Positions 36,802 through 48,964 of a stretch of DNA of 64,000 bases are shown here, one piece after another; the first letter of the stretch is position 1, and each line of letters starts with the position of its first letter. The stretch is from Atrichornis clamosus (Eukaryota > Chordata > Aves > Passeriformes > Menuridae). The stretch covers positions 248,001-312,000 of the forward strand of contig WBMZ01008618.1 in the NCBI GenBank assembly GCA_013400975.1, written 5' to 3'. The position numbers and the translations under genes were made by a program. The notes beneath the pieces are model-generated. The model was not told the origin of the DNA. It saw only the letters and a list, made by a program, of their open reading frames with translations, and searched no databases.

Positions 36802-38386
36802 CTGTCTCGTTTCAATGCATGAATTTTCTTTTACCCTTCCAATTCTCTCCCCCGTCCCACTGAGGAGGAGCAAGTGAGCAGCTGTGCGAGGCTGAGCTGG
36901 TGTTAAGCCCAATACCTGCTAATGTGGAAGATGAAACACGTTTTATTTTAGTTTGAAATTAAAATCCAGCTTCACATCCTGAAGGGTGCTTCCATCAGAT
37001 TGCATCTGCCAGCAGAGCGTGACTTGAAGGTTAGTGTGAGGATAGCGGTGAGCACCACACACCTGACAACTTGGTATAATGACATGTGGCTTCAGCTTGT
37101 GTTTCTCTTTAGGAGATGACTAATGAGTCTTTGTCTCATAGAAGACATTAAAACACAATTACATTATGTTAGATCAGCTCTTACAACTGCTAAATTGTGG
37201 AGTGGTAGGCAGTGGATTTTCTGCAGTGGATTCCAGTCAAACTCCTCCTGACACAAATGTATGTGATAATTCACTGTGTGGACAGAAATATATGCACTTC
37301 TGTATTTTACAAGGCAGATTTTTCTTACATTTTTACAGGTTTTTCTAGCTCTGGTAAAGTCTCTAATGGAATTCCAGTCTGGTAGTTGACTCATTAAGCT
37401 TTCCCTCAATCCATCACTGTAAAACTGATTATCAAGATGTTGTCTTTTGGTGTTATTAATCTTGAGTGACTTTTTTGGAGATTGATGCACATCCGTTCTT
37501 ATGACTGGCTCAGATGATATCTGCTATTTATCTTGATCTCCTTTTATTTAGTGTTTTAACTTAGAAGGTTATACTGCCTTTTTTGATTGAATTTTAATGA
37601 TGAGGTCTTGACTACAAGACAGACCTTCCACAGCTTTCAGACACATTTTACAAAATAGTGTCCTCAGGCTTTTCTTGCTGACACATTTCCAGATTGTCTT
37701 TTTCATGCAGTCCCAGAGGGGGTTTGCTCCACTCTGTGTGTGCTTCTACTCAGGTGGATGTGCTGCAGCAGTACAGCCAGCTTTAAAGAAGATTGGGGAT
37801 AGGGAATTACTCCACAGTATAAAACAATTATTTGCCAGCTTCCCTACGGCTGTTAATGGGTCTGCAAGGGGCAAATTCACGTTAAAAGGAAAGTAGAAGA
37901 AGCAGGACATGGTTCTGTCAGCAATATAACTGTAAATAGACCAACATGTCAGTGAAATGCCAGGTCAGTTGTGGCCAGTAAAGTCATGCTCTGGTTAAGC
38001 ACAGACAAAACCAAGCAAAGAAAAGTGAGGAAAAAGAGAAATAAGGGAGAAAAAATAGCTTTGGAATGGTAGTGGCAGCAGCATCAGAGTCCAGTGACGG
38101 GATAATTTAGGGCACAGCTGAAGTCAAACCAGTTGGAGGATCTATTTGAGGATGGTCTCTGAAAACCTTTTGAAGGGCAGGACAGCAAAGCTTGTCATTA
38201 AGGGATGGAAGTGGCTTGTCTGCACCAAGTGGAGTGTTCCTCACCACGTGTATCTGACCTGTTACACATCCTTTCAAGAGCATTAATTTTTAGGACCTAT
38301 ACCTCTATTTGAAAGGACTGTAGTCCAGTTCTCTTATGGAATTTAAGGACAGCTTTCTAACTGGAATAATTAAAATGCTAATTTTA

Positions 38387-38433
38387 CCCCCCCCCTTTTT
38401 TTATTTTCTTTTTTTTTTTGTTTTTTTTCCCCC
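38387..38433. repeat. C9/poly-T/C pyrimidine tract
   Basis: Nine C residues are followed by long T runs and then five C residues. Forty-five of forty-seven bases are pyrimidines, the exceptions being A at 38403 and G at 38420. Read on the minus strand this is an A-rich tail with G blocks. It directly follows a 60-codon minus-strand frame (38384-38566) whose end runs into the tract as lysines and glycines. That makes a retroposed transcript conceivable, but I recognise no parent gene. Confidence 0.8.
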
Positions 38434-39292
38434 TGAAGTACCTTGCATCTTGGATAGCTTTTGTTAAGGATGGTGCTGTGGAGCCCAGTCCTGGGATAAA
38501 GCTGCCAGTCTCTTTCAGGAGAAACATACTGATGCAATCCTGGACTTCATGCTGGTTGTCTTCCACAAGCTATTCCTGCTGGCATGGGGTCAGACGGTGC
38601 CTTTGGTGCAGGGGAACTGTGTCTAGCTGTAGCAATCTCGGGAGGTGATATTTTTGTCTGCATCATTTGGTCTCTTGCTGGGGGTTCCTTTTCATCCCCA
38701 GGGAATCAGGCCGCTCCGTGCAGGGCTTGGGAAGTGCTCGCTGCTGATTTGTGTTGCAGGACACCACTAGGGTTGCATCTTCATGAATGGACCTTTCTGC
38801 ATTTATTCAGGCTCATGGCAGAGCTCTCACACTGGACAGAAGATGAGGTGTGTTTAGGTCAGTACTGGACAAGCCCTTAAAGCAGGTGCCCGTGTTTGCC
38901 TCCTGCCCCCCCACCGGACACGGCTGCACGAGCAGTCATTTCTGACACGCTGTCACGGTGCTGCATCCAGAGCTTCTGCCTGTTCCCAGCTGTACCTCAG
39001 TATCCAACAGGGATTGTAAATCAGATGATGCATTTTAATGTAGTATAATAGATTTCTGGTGAAGAAAGAGCTTTCTTCTCTGCGCCTCCTTGGTGGAGTT
39101 ATTTGCATTTTTTCACTGTGTCTGCATGTGCGCCAGTAGTTCTGGAGATTAACCTTAATCTCTGATTGAAAGCAAAGCAAAGTGACATTAGCTTGTAAAA
39201 TGGATTCTGTCAGAGATACATTTAATGATTTTCTTTTTTTTTCCTTCAGTAGTCAAAGGTAAACTGCTGCTAGTAATGTTATTGGACCTGAA

Positions 39293-39333
39293 TTTTCTTT
39301 TTTTTTTTCCTTTTCTTTTTTTTCTTCCCTCTT
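39293..39333. repeat. uninterrupted 41-base pyrimidine tract
   Basis: All bases are C or T, mostly T, with a second T-rich tract about 45 bases upstream (around 39229-39247). Low-complexity sequence. No exon boundary follows. Confidence 0.85.
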
Positions 39334-40810
39334 AAAAGCTTTACCATTCAAAGACATGAAGTTTTTGAGAGCTTTTGGATCTAATTCACAGATGGTGCAT
39401 AGTTCCCAAGTGCATCCTTTATGATAAGGAATCAGTTGCTTCTTTGAAAGTATTTTCTCAATAAGCAGGTTCAATTGATTCTGTGTGGCTGCTGCCCAAG
39501 CTGAAAATCTACTTCTTCTTGGAGATGAGGAAGAAGAAAACATGTAATAGAGAAGCTGAGTACTTTGTGACATCTGTTTGTCCAGAGATGGTAAGTTTCT
39601 TGGAAAGCCTCATATCTTGCCAGGTCACACAATTGTGTAGCTGTTCTGGGTGATTCATAAAGTTTTAAATGTGTCTTTAGCTCTCAAAATAAGAATCACG
39701 TTATTTCTCCTACTTTTTTTTTTTCTTTCACTTGCTATGTGGGTGCATGCACAGCACCTTGTCCTCTGTTAGTCTCCCTCCTTGGAGATGACTCCATCAG
39801 GCCTCTGGGACAAACTCCAATTGTGCTGTGATATTTATTGCAGACCATCAAACCCAGCCTCTGTATCACACAAACTGTGCCTGGTTCTCGTGATGGTCAT
39901 CCCTGCAGGGCAGCTGGAGCACTAGATCTCAGCTCCTGGTTTTGCAGTGCTGTGAGAGCAGGAGATAGACCTGATGGATTGGAGGGATCACTTACCTGGT
40001 GTTGATGTTCTCCAAAGTGGACCCTCAATGGGCAGGCAGTCATTCTGCAAGCCATCACAAATCATTAATTCCAGTGGAAGTTATTTTTTTCATAACTCTG
40101 CTGAAGAAATAAAGCTCAAGGCAATGTTTAATCTGTCAAATACTTACTGGAGGACTACTAGTTGAAGTTTATGTTATCCTCTGGCAGTGCCTGGCTACTG
40201 GGAAAAGGTATCTACTCGAGCAGGGGTAGGGGGGAATGTTGTCCCCAGGGACTGTCCCCTTCTGCTGTGTGTTACCAACACACTAAAGTGGAGGGTTTGC
40301 AGGTCAGGAACTCTCTCCCCTTGAAGGCTATTGGCAGTGCCCGGTCCTGAGGTGCAGCTCAGCCTTAAAGTTACTGGAGCAATTTGAGGAAACTGGTTTT
40401 AGTTGCCTGATGATACTGACCCCGTAGGATAGGTAAATGCTTTTGGTGGCTGGAGTTGATAGGACAGTGATATGTTTTTGTTCCCAGTACTGGTCTTTCT
40501 GGGGTGGTCCAATTCTGTTGAGATCTGCAGCTCAGACTGCAGCTCACACTGCTACATTGTCCTCTTACACTCACTCTGCTCTCCACATCTTGATTTTCCA
40601 TCTGTTTTTCAGGAGGCAGCTGTTTCTCCCTGGCTTGCAATAATGTTCAGAACATGGGGAAATTCCACTTTTAAGTTTTGCAGCCAGTCTGGTATCTGTA
40701 TTTTATAATTTCCTCTTTTTATTGTTGCCTACTTCCAAATGTCATTGGAAACAGCCTTTAGTGCCTCTTTCTGTAGCCTATCCTTATAAAGATGTCCCAT
40801 TAAATTTTGT

Positions 40811-40855
40811 GTCAGTTCAAGAGGAGAAAGGAACGTCAGTTCAAAGAGGAGGAAG
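40811..40855. repeat. 24-bp imperfect tandem duplication
   Basis: gtcagttcaagaggag at 40811 recurs at 40835 as gtcagttcaaagaggag, with one extra A. A small local duplication. Confidence 0.75.
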
Positions 40856-43800
40856 TTATAGCACCTTAGCCATGTGCTATAAACATTTGTTATGTGCCTA
40901 CTTCAGTTCACCTCTTTGGCCAGGCTGTGCTTTCCTTGGCTTTCTAGTTACTTAAACGACTGCAGTGTGGGGACCTTGTGCTGCCCCGTGTGGGTTCCTG
41001 TCGTGGTGAATTACACTGGCTACCTCTGCACTCCCAGTGTCGGGCTCTGTCAGCCATCCTGGAGGTACCCTTTGTCAGATGCTGTGGTGATGTGTCTCAG
41101 GAAAGGGCCTGGCACTTGGCAGAACTGCTGCCTCTGTCTCTTCCTCCAGCACAAATGCTTTGGAGGCACAGAGCAGGCCGTAGCAGACTGTGGCAGTGCT
41201 GGCTCCTGCCTGCTTTTGGAGATGTCTTCAGTACTGGAGGAAACGCTTTTTCATAGCATTTCTTGTAAGGCTCTTCATCTTTCTAGGGCAAAGTTCAATT
41301 TTTTTAAGTTCTTTGAATGATCAGTGCACTGCTTTGCTTATATTACACTGTTGCCTTCCTTCCTGCCTTTCATCCTCACTTCCTTTTTTGAATCCTTTCT
41401 CTCCCCTCTTTAACTTCTCTCTATCTAAAGAAATTCAGTGACAAATTTGTGTCAACTGTTTAATATTGCTTACAAGCTGACAGCATTAGAAAGCTCTTTC
41501 CCCACTACTTACCCCAATCCTTCCAGGAGCCCCTGCACCCACGATGAAGCGTTGCCTCTGCGCTGCTGAGGAGGCGATCCAACCTCCGTGCACAGTCCCA
41601 GCTTCCTCCTGCTCAGTCTCTGGGTACAGCAAGTATTATTGGTTTACTACAGTTCCAGTAATGTGCAAAGAAACTTCAAGTGCTCCAACTTTCCCTGGAC
41701 TTGCAGTTTCAAGAGCATTCTTGAAACTTCCCGTGCGGGTCTGCTTGATCTTGAAGGAGAGAGATGAATGCTGTTCGTCCGAGTTTACTTCCCCTAACGA
41801 AAGGTTCATTGATCCATGCTGGAAACAGTCAGCCTTGTTGACTACAGGGAGCAGAGCACAGAGAGGGAGCTGTGTTTCCTTTCCTCTCTCAGCCGAATGG
41901 CATTGATTGCCTTAGAACCAATACATTTTCATTAGGCTCATTTTATTTCTCAGATTTTCATCATTCACAGTGTTTATGAAAGGAAGAAATTAATGGCCCT
42001 TGCTAAATAGTGCAGAGTAGAACTGGGAAAGCTTCCCAGGACTTTGGTCTGATCCTTACTTTCCTGCATTATATCATTGGGCTTTTGCATGGCTTGTTCT
42101 GGTAGCAAAGGCTGGGGAGTGGTGTCACTCAGAGAGCCTGACTGTGGGGCTTGCTCTGTGTCACCCCCTCTGCTCCTGTGTGTGCTGGAGCTGGGGAAGG
42201 TCTTCAGGGGACAGAAATACACGAATTGTCCCATTATAGGCACAGTGCAGACAGGGATGTGTGGGCTGTGGACACGAGTGGTCCCAGAGGGAATCCCAAG
42301 GCAGTGATGCCCTTCCCTGCTCTGATGCTGCTCTCTGCAATGCCCGAAGCTGGAAGGCTGAGATCAAAGGGTGCCTCTGCTCCCAGCTAGTATGGAGAGC
42401 TGCCCAGGTCCTGACCTGTCCTGCATGGGGCTCTGTACTGTCTGGAGCAGCAGGAGACTCTAAAGCTGCAGAGAGAGCAGTGGCTGGCCAGGGTCTGTCC
42501 ATGGGCTGTTTAGTATCAAAGCCTGCTGGTGTTCCAGTGGATGCTCAAGTCCTGTCTGAGACTCTGACTCTGGTCAGGTCTTCGTGAGGACTGAAAGCTG
42601 GGGAAAGAAAAACAGACCTTACCACTGGCAAGGTAATGCCAGTGTCCACGGGCTGGGAACAGGAGCTGGCTGCTGCACGCTGTGCTCCCGTGTGGCTGCT
42701 GCAGACCACGAGTCCTCCGTGCTACACCATGGGAATCCCTGCCTGCCTCAGTTTCTTTCCCGTTGCATTTCACTCTCCATCTGTCAGCAGCAGCTTTCCT
42801 CAACAGCCCTTCACCACCCCAGCTCTTGCACCCAGCAGCCCCAGAGGGAAGCCAGCACCTCTGGGCTTGGGGCTGCTGCCGTGGCAGGGTGTGATGTCAG
42901 TGACCACTGCTTGGATCTGTAGCCTCTGCCCTCTGGCTTTGCAGCAGAGTGCAGGCTTAAAACCAGAAAACAAAACAAAGCTGTCAGAAAACCTGGTATT
43001 TGTGTTGTTCCCCTGAAGGCAGAGTGCCATAGCAGGCAGCTGGGAAGTGCTGGTCGTTTTCAGAGCTGGATGGAGGTTGTTTCTCTTGCAGGGGTCTGGA
43101 TTTTATCATGTACTTCTTATTCTGCAGGTTTGCTAGTCTAGATATATTTACTACATGGTTTCTTGGCTAATTATTTCTAGCATGGCACTGATTGAGCTCT
43201 TAATAAAGTGTGAAGGTGCCTCGCAGGCACTTTTTGAGTCTTAAAGAAATGATCTACATCTAAATTGCAAATAGTAAAATTTCCTTACCGACCAATATAA
43301 GGTGATAGCATCTCTACTATTGTAAAATTAATCAAACTTCTCTTGGTGACAGAAATGTTAATTTAAATTTTTTGTCACAATTACAGAGAGAGTTATTGCA
43401 GCCTCTGACTTGTAATTAATTTCTCTTTCTTTTCATCACTGTGTTACAGCCCTTTGTAATAGTGATAAATGGAGTATCTACCTGACCTTTTTTTTCTTAT
43501 ATAATATAGATTGCTTTTAGGTTTAAATAAAAATACTTCTGGTTAATCAGTGCTTTTCCATAAACAGGAGGATAGGAGAGAATAGCTTGGGGTTGTTTCA
43601 AATAAGCATCACTGCAGTTAAGGTGATATGCAGCAAGGGACGAAATCAGGAGCAGCAGGGATGCTGCCTCTGTGTTAGGTGTTGTCCCACTGGAACCACA
43701 CGTGCAGGAGACAGACAATGAGGAGAGATTTGCTGCTGCTGAGGAAGGCTAGAAAATAGGATTGGCAGAGGGTAATGGTGCATCAAACCACTGGTGGAGT

Positions 43801-44689
43801 GAGAACTGGGAGAGGTGGAAGGATAATTGTCACAAGAAGAAAATTAATGGGTCAATCAGACAAATGTTTTCAGTATGTCAGCACAAGGAATAAAAGGGAG
43901 GAACTTCAGGTCTTGTGTGTTATCAATGTTATAATTTAAATGTTATAGCAGGGGCTTGGTAGAAAATGGCCATGGTTAGAGTCCTGACAGAAGAGGTACA
44001 GCTTGTTCAGGGAGGACTTGGCCATGGGGAGAGGCTGATAACTCAGGCTGCAGTCGTGGTTTGTCTGCTGCAAGACTCCTGGTGTGGGTGGTTGGAACGG
44101 GCATTCTGTCAGAGACAGTCGGCTGTGGACCAGCAAGAGGTGGGGTGAATGAGGCTTTTGTGGAGCATCTGGCAGATCAGATCCCTGGTAGGCTGTGGGA
44201 AACACGAGGAGCTGAAGGAGAGCTGTAGGGAGCCTCGCAGGGTGGGTGGGCATTGCTGTGTGGAGAGAGCGGGGAGATGGACTTGCTAAATGTGAGGTAA
44301 CGGGAATCAGAGCAGGACGAGGTGGTAGCTTTGAAACTCTGCAAATGATTGAAGCAAGAGACAAAGTGAACTATTCCCAAATCCTGGTGTGGCTTGGAAA
44401 AGGGAGGTTGACTGTTCAAATGAATTTGTTTGAGGCTTATCCAGGGATATGGTAAACTCTTCTAGGAAAATCACCTGGGTATCATATGTCACAAGTGACT
44501 GTGCATCCAGCAGTTGATAGCTTTAATCCCTAATTACAGGCTATCTTATCTGAATTACTCCATGACATTCAGTGATCTGTGTTACAGCGGAGAATAGAAT
44601 AAATTATGAGAACACTGCCTCAGGCTGTACAACCTCATAGATCAGTAAATACCAAATTTTGTGTATATCTTTGATAAGCATCCACTTTT

Positions 44690-45255
44690 TTTTGATGCTT
44701 GTTTGAAACATGTTTCCTTTATGGTTAAGTTTCCCACCTGTTAAATTTGTGTGCCTGTGTTGCGGTCTTTGAGTTTCTCCCAGGCAAGCCTCCTGTTAGA
44801 GGCATTTGGCCACCAACCAATTTGCCAGGCAAACTACATTTTTCACTCAAATGTAGTTAATGACCCAAACGAAATGAAATGCTTGTTACGGGTTGATTTA
44901 AACAATGTGGTCTAATGACAATGTTCTCTTCTTTCTGCCCACTCTCAATTACAATTCCACTTTATTTCAACTAGGCAAAAAGAAAACGAGCTTTTTAAAC
45001 AAGGCTCAGGAATGTGTCTGTTAGCTGGAGGGAAGCGAGGGGGGGGGACCACTTAGCTGGAGATTTTTACTTTGAAATTTCCTGACAAAAATTAATTAGA
45101 AGAATCATGTAATTACAATAAATGTGTCTTATTGGTCCCTAGTGGCTTGTTTCTAAACACTGAAGGATTATTTAGGCATTCGTGACAGCAACAAAAAGTA
45201 ACAAATAAATGTAATGGGTTCTTTTTATATACAATAAAAATGACATAGAGTAGCT
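44690..45255. promoter_or_regulatory. candidate conserved non-coding block
   Basis: This AT-rich interval is dense in motifs familiar from vertebrate enhancers: taat cores (gttaatgac near 44857, aattaatta near 45090, gtaattac near 45110), a palindromic ttgccaggcaa (44822-44832, NFI-like half sites) and the 10-bp inverted repeat at 44832-44858. It also has a G9 run at 45039-45047 placed between two copies of ttagctggag (45021-45030 and 45053-45062). It has no long open frame. Conservation is inferred from texture only. Confidence 0.3.
44832..44858. repeat. perfect 10-bp inverted repeat with 7-base loop
   Basis: aactacattt (44832-44841) pairs exactly with aaatgtagtt (44849-44858) around ttcactc. 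The left arm overlaps the end of the ttgccaggcaa palindrome. This could be a hairpin or a dimeric protein site. The stem is too short for a microRNA precursor. Confidence 0.7.
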
Positions 45256-48200
45256 GCATGTTTTACTAATTTTGCTACAGGATCTTAAAGAGGTGGATAT
45301 GGTTATGCAGTTGGTTTAATTTTTGCTGTGGATGCAGAGGTTGGACTTGTACTTGCAAAGGCTGAGCTGCTGACTGGTGTCTGGTTCCTGCTGGTGTCCC
45401 ACAAGATACTCAGGAAGAGGGGTGTCCCAGCACCCAGAAATATGGATGTCTCCACTTTCTGTGTTGCCCAGACTGCATGTTACTCCCATGAGATGGGAGA
45501 TGCAAATATTCCTGGAAGGCAGAGGCGGGTAAATAACATGAGGGGCTGTATGGAGCGGCCAGTGCCAGACGAGGATAAAGCTCCTGGTGGGACCATCCTG
45601 AGCCACCACTGGGAAGAGGTGGGTGGTTCTTTCACTGCCCAGTGTTCTGCACTGATACAACTGCTCTGTTCCTCCGGTGTATCTTTGAAGTTGCTTTCTG
45701 AGAATTCTTTTGGGATGCCTTAAGTTCTGCCATGGCGCAAGTAGTGCCAAGATCCCTACCGAATCCTCCAAGGGAGAAACTGCAATTTGGCACAATTGCC
45801 GCTGTGTATCCTTCCACTTTCTGCTAGTAGCACAGCCAGGGCAGCATTTTGGGTTAAGGCAGCGGTGTGTGTACAGCTCCCCCCTGCCCTCCCTGGCCAG
45901 GCCCCCCGGAATTGCCTCCACCGTGCAGGGAGTGCTTCCGTGCTGAGCTGGGCTGCAAAATCACAGTGGTGCAAAGGCAGGGTTGTTTCACTGCAGCTGA
46001 GGCTGAGCTCAGTGGCTGTTGTGGGACACGGTGGCTTGGTTTTCATCAAGCTTGTGATGAACTCTCGTACTGGTGAAAATGGGTAAACCATTCCTGGGGC
46101 ACTTTTACCCCAAAGCTCAATGAGGCAGGGGTGGTGTACGTGTAGAGATGGAGAAGGACTGGGATAAATCCACCTCCACTGCTTCTTGCTGCTTGTTATG
46201 GGGCTTGCATCTGCAGAAACCTGAAAATTGTAATGTGATTTAGTCTCATAAATGCCTTGAGTTCAGGTCTTTTCACGTATTCGTGTTTCACTGTGTTGCC
46301 AGGGTAATTGAAGCTTGAAGGGAAAATCTCATTAATATATCATGCAAGTTGGATTAAACCAGTTATAAACATATACATAAGGTAGATGTGTGCCATCTTA
46401 ATACACTCACCAGAACACCCTCCCCTTCTAAATTATGTTGCTTATAGGGCAGAGTTATCTCTAGCATGTCTGTCCTATCCTTCTGAACATCGACAGTCTT
46501 GTCAAGTATGTGATTCATCCTGGCTTGGATTCATCAAGTAGATGGTTGATCTAGGTGGAAAGACTCATGATCTGGATGTGCCTCTACTCCTCTTGTTTTC
46601 TACAGAAGAACCTATATAGCAAAGCTGGCTTGGCTTTGGGATGTTGCTTAGGTGAGGTGAATCCCACTCTCTAACTGTGTTTGGATCTTAAAAGGTTGTG
46701 CGTAAGAGCCATTTTTGGAGACATATGAACACTGTAAATCTTTTTACTGCATGTACCAACCATAAAGAGAAGTGATCTTCAAATGACATCATCAACACAA
46801 AGGGCACTAGGAGAAGTTCCAATTTATGACACAGTAAATCATCAAGTAGTCTAGTAATGAACATTGAGGCTAGACAGTTTTGTAAAGCGAGTTCCTGTAT
46901 AAAATGGTTTGTGCATTGAAATGTGGGCTCCAAACCTGCTTAGCTAGTACCACTTAAGCTGCTTTAGTGAGACCATTTTGGATTTCCACAGTCGACCAAT
47001 CTTCCCAAATTGCTCAGTGTCTAATGTAATCCCAGATGTATTTACCATACTTCATTGTATTTATAGAGGTGACTAGGCCATGAAGACATGGCTTATTTCC
47101 AGGGACAAGAAGTCCGGGTTCTTCAGTGTATTTTCCTCTAAAAGCAATGCTACGGCGCTCTCCGAGTGTGCGGTGAACACATTTGTCTTTGCTCAGTGAC
47201 GATGGTTGGTCATTAGCAAAATGTATTTCAGTATTTATGGTTACAGGAGTATTGACCTTAATGCTCCACACAGCAGTGATGGGATCACAGCCAGCCACCA
47301 TGGGGGAGGTGCCACATTCCTGTGCACAGCTTTCCCTGAGCAGGGAAAATGCCTCCAAGGCATGGCAGCTGTGAAGGGCAGTTTATAAGAGGAGCAAGTC
47401 CTTGGTTCAAGTATGATAAACTAGCTGCTATGGCATTGTTCCCTCTCTTTTCCACTGGTTCTTGCCCCCACTTAGCACACAGGCACTGTTAAACCACATG
47501 CTCATCTGGGGCTTTTATGCAGAGCTGCCCTGCAGCAGAGGGATTACACTAACCGGTACCGGTGTCAGGGTGTGGCCCATAGACAAGTCTGCTGGTGATG
47601 CTGCCAGAACTCGTGCTTGAGAGACGTTCTGCTCCAGCAGAACTGTAGTTTTGTCACATCACTACCAGTGTATGTACATTTGCATTGCCTGTTCCTTTAT
47701 TCTCAGAAGTGCCTAAAGTCAGGTTACATCTGCAAGACAAATGTATGATGTCCTGAAGCATAATTTATATTTTGCTATAGGTTTAGTGTGGTTCCTGGCA
47801 GCAAAAAGGTCTGTTCAAAGTCAGGCAAAAGGCATGCTTTTCTGTTGAGCAACATGACAGTCTTGTGACATAATGAATTACACGCAGCTGGTTTTTCTAT
47901 GGCTTAGGAATTTTGTTTCATTATTGCTGTATCTGTGCGATTTCTTAATATTCTCGAATCTGGACTCTGCTTACAGGCATGTCGGATTATTCATGTGCTA
48001 GAGTGAAATATGACATGGAGAGGAGCATAGAATGTGCTTTATATGTCGATAACTGCATATATAATGGTGTATAAAGACTTGGGAGCTGGTACTTCTGGTA
48101 CTCCATTTTTTAGTGGGGTTTTTTGAATGTTAGTAACTTGCTGAATTAATGTGACTTTTTTTTTTGTTTCCAGTGCTGGGATTTTTTTTTTTGTCAGGTG

Positions 48201-48769
48201 ATACAGGGGCTTATTAATGAATGTGATATAAAGTTAAAATTGTTTACGTTTGTGGCCAAAACCTACAGTTTTATGTGCAGAGTTGTTTGTGAAAATGAGT
48301 AGGTCTCAGCCAAGTACGCTGCTCCTCTGTCCAGGTTTGGGTTGTCGTGCAGACCCCTCACTCACTGCTTGGCATCAAAGAGAGGATAAGCCATAAAGGA
48401 TTCCCAGTCTCTGGCTATTTTGGGAAGGCAGCTCTCAAAGTCTATTCCTCTCAAGAAGCCACGTATCAAAGGAAGTTGATAAAGTTGCTGGGGAACGCTT
48501 TCTAGTCTTTTAGTGTAATCACTGAAACAGGGGCAATACAAAGGAGCTGACATTTCAGGGGCACTTATGTTTCAAGTGAAGTCTGGGGATGGAAGAGTGT
48601 CCTGGGTTGATTTCTGTGCAACTTCAGGAGTGTTGAGTGAAGCTGGCTTACACGTTTGATATGGCATGCTACTCTTTTTTCCTTATTATTATTTTGCATA
48701 ACTAGTTTAGTTGACAGCAGACTGGTTTTGCTCCTTTGATCTCTGCTCAGTTTGACTGTATTTTCAATA
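45256..48769. other. non-coding stretch; longest open frame of the window is unassigned
   Basis: The longest uninterrupted frame in the window lies here on the minus strand at 45316-45921 (201 codons from ATG). I recognise no domain, signal peptide or repeat in it, and opposite-strand frames of 60-131 codons overlap it throughout, which suggests a locally stop-poor GC-rich patch. A minus-strand frame of 114 codons at 47014-47358 is similarly unassigned. Two poly-T runs flank a cag at 48156-48194. Nothing else is supportable. Confidence 0.5.
48156..48194. repeat. paired poly-T tracts
   Basis: T10 at 48156-48165 is followed by gtttccag and then, after a short spacer, T13 at 48182-48194. The first tract plus cag resembles a splice acceptor, but no open exon follows before the next poly-T. 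Confidence 0.75.
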
Positions 48770-48960
48770 ACTACTTAGTATAAAAATAAAATGTGCAGGC
48801 CGCATCAAATAAACTAATTAAAGATTAGAATGAAAAAGTGTCAAAATCCGAGACCTCTCTGAGGCAGATTAGTCACTGCATAGGAGACACAATCGAATAA
48901 CTAATGGGTTGCTGTAGTAACGGCGGAATCGATACCCCTTGGCTGGCCGGGGAGTTGACA
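48770..48960. promoter_or_regulatory. CpG-retaining patch with X-box-like site
   Basis: An AT-rich left part (aaataaactaattaaag near 48806) leads into a stretch with about six CpG by hand count between 48845 and 48955, including aacggcggaatcgat. At 48908-48921 gttgctgtagtaac matches the RFX X-box pattern GTNRCC-N-RGYAAC with one mismatch (T for the final C of the left half). Ciliary and MHC genes use such sites, but no such gene is visible. A regulatory role is inference. Confidence 0.3.
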
Positions 48961-48964
48961 GTAA

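Larger units (their letters stand above)
36347..36916 (+). mobile_element. full-length, old solo LTR of an avian ERV
   Basis: This interval begins tgtgctgagtttgg and runs about 570 bp to a degraded 3' end near gttaagcccaatacc, where related copies end in a taaacca word followed by aca. It shares its 5' third with the shorter copy at 33556. Inside are a TATA-like catataga (36611-36618) and the block tgtttgtcttcccaagtca. An ATTAAA polyadenylation signal (36796-36801) follows, with a pyrimidine-rich region after it, in the order U3-R-U5 expected on the + strand. From memory, this family is abundant in songbird genomes and resembles ERVL/ERVK-type LTRs; I cannot assign the subfamily. Open frames within it are incidental. 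Its ends and regulatory signals are mutated, so it is probably long inactive. Confidence 0.8.
36917..44689. other. non-coding stretch without recognisable gene
   Basis: No gene recognised. Pyrimidine tracts at 38387-38433 and 39293-39333 are listed separately. The region 42080-42920 is GC-rich and dense in overlapping frames on both strands (up to 126 codons); none matches a family I know, and codon-level order differs between frames as expected by chance. The frame at 40892-41320 (142 codons, plus) is cysteine-rich but likewise unrecognised. A short inverted word, gtgcctcgcaggcac, lies near 43217. Confidence 0.55.

Noticed and set aside
42020..42060. ggactttggtctgatcc, similar to the terminal block of ancient CR1/L3 elements
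   Set aside because: Only about 17 bases match and none of the upstream element order is present.
42161..43030. Many overlapping frames of 70-126 codons on both strands
   Set aside because: The patch is GC-rich, so stops are scarce. Frames overlap in nearly all six phases and none shows a known domain or exon boundaries.
47014..47358. 114-codon minus-strand frame with a protein-like composition
   Set aside because: No family recognised and a plus-strand frame overlaps it. Without homology or expression it cannot be called.
48150..48200. Poly-T plus ccag as a splice acceptor
   Set aside because: A second poly-T follows within 15 bases and no coding exon can be read downstream.
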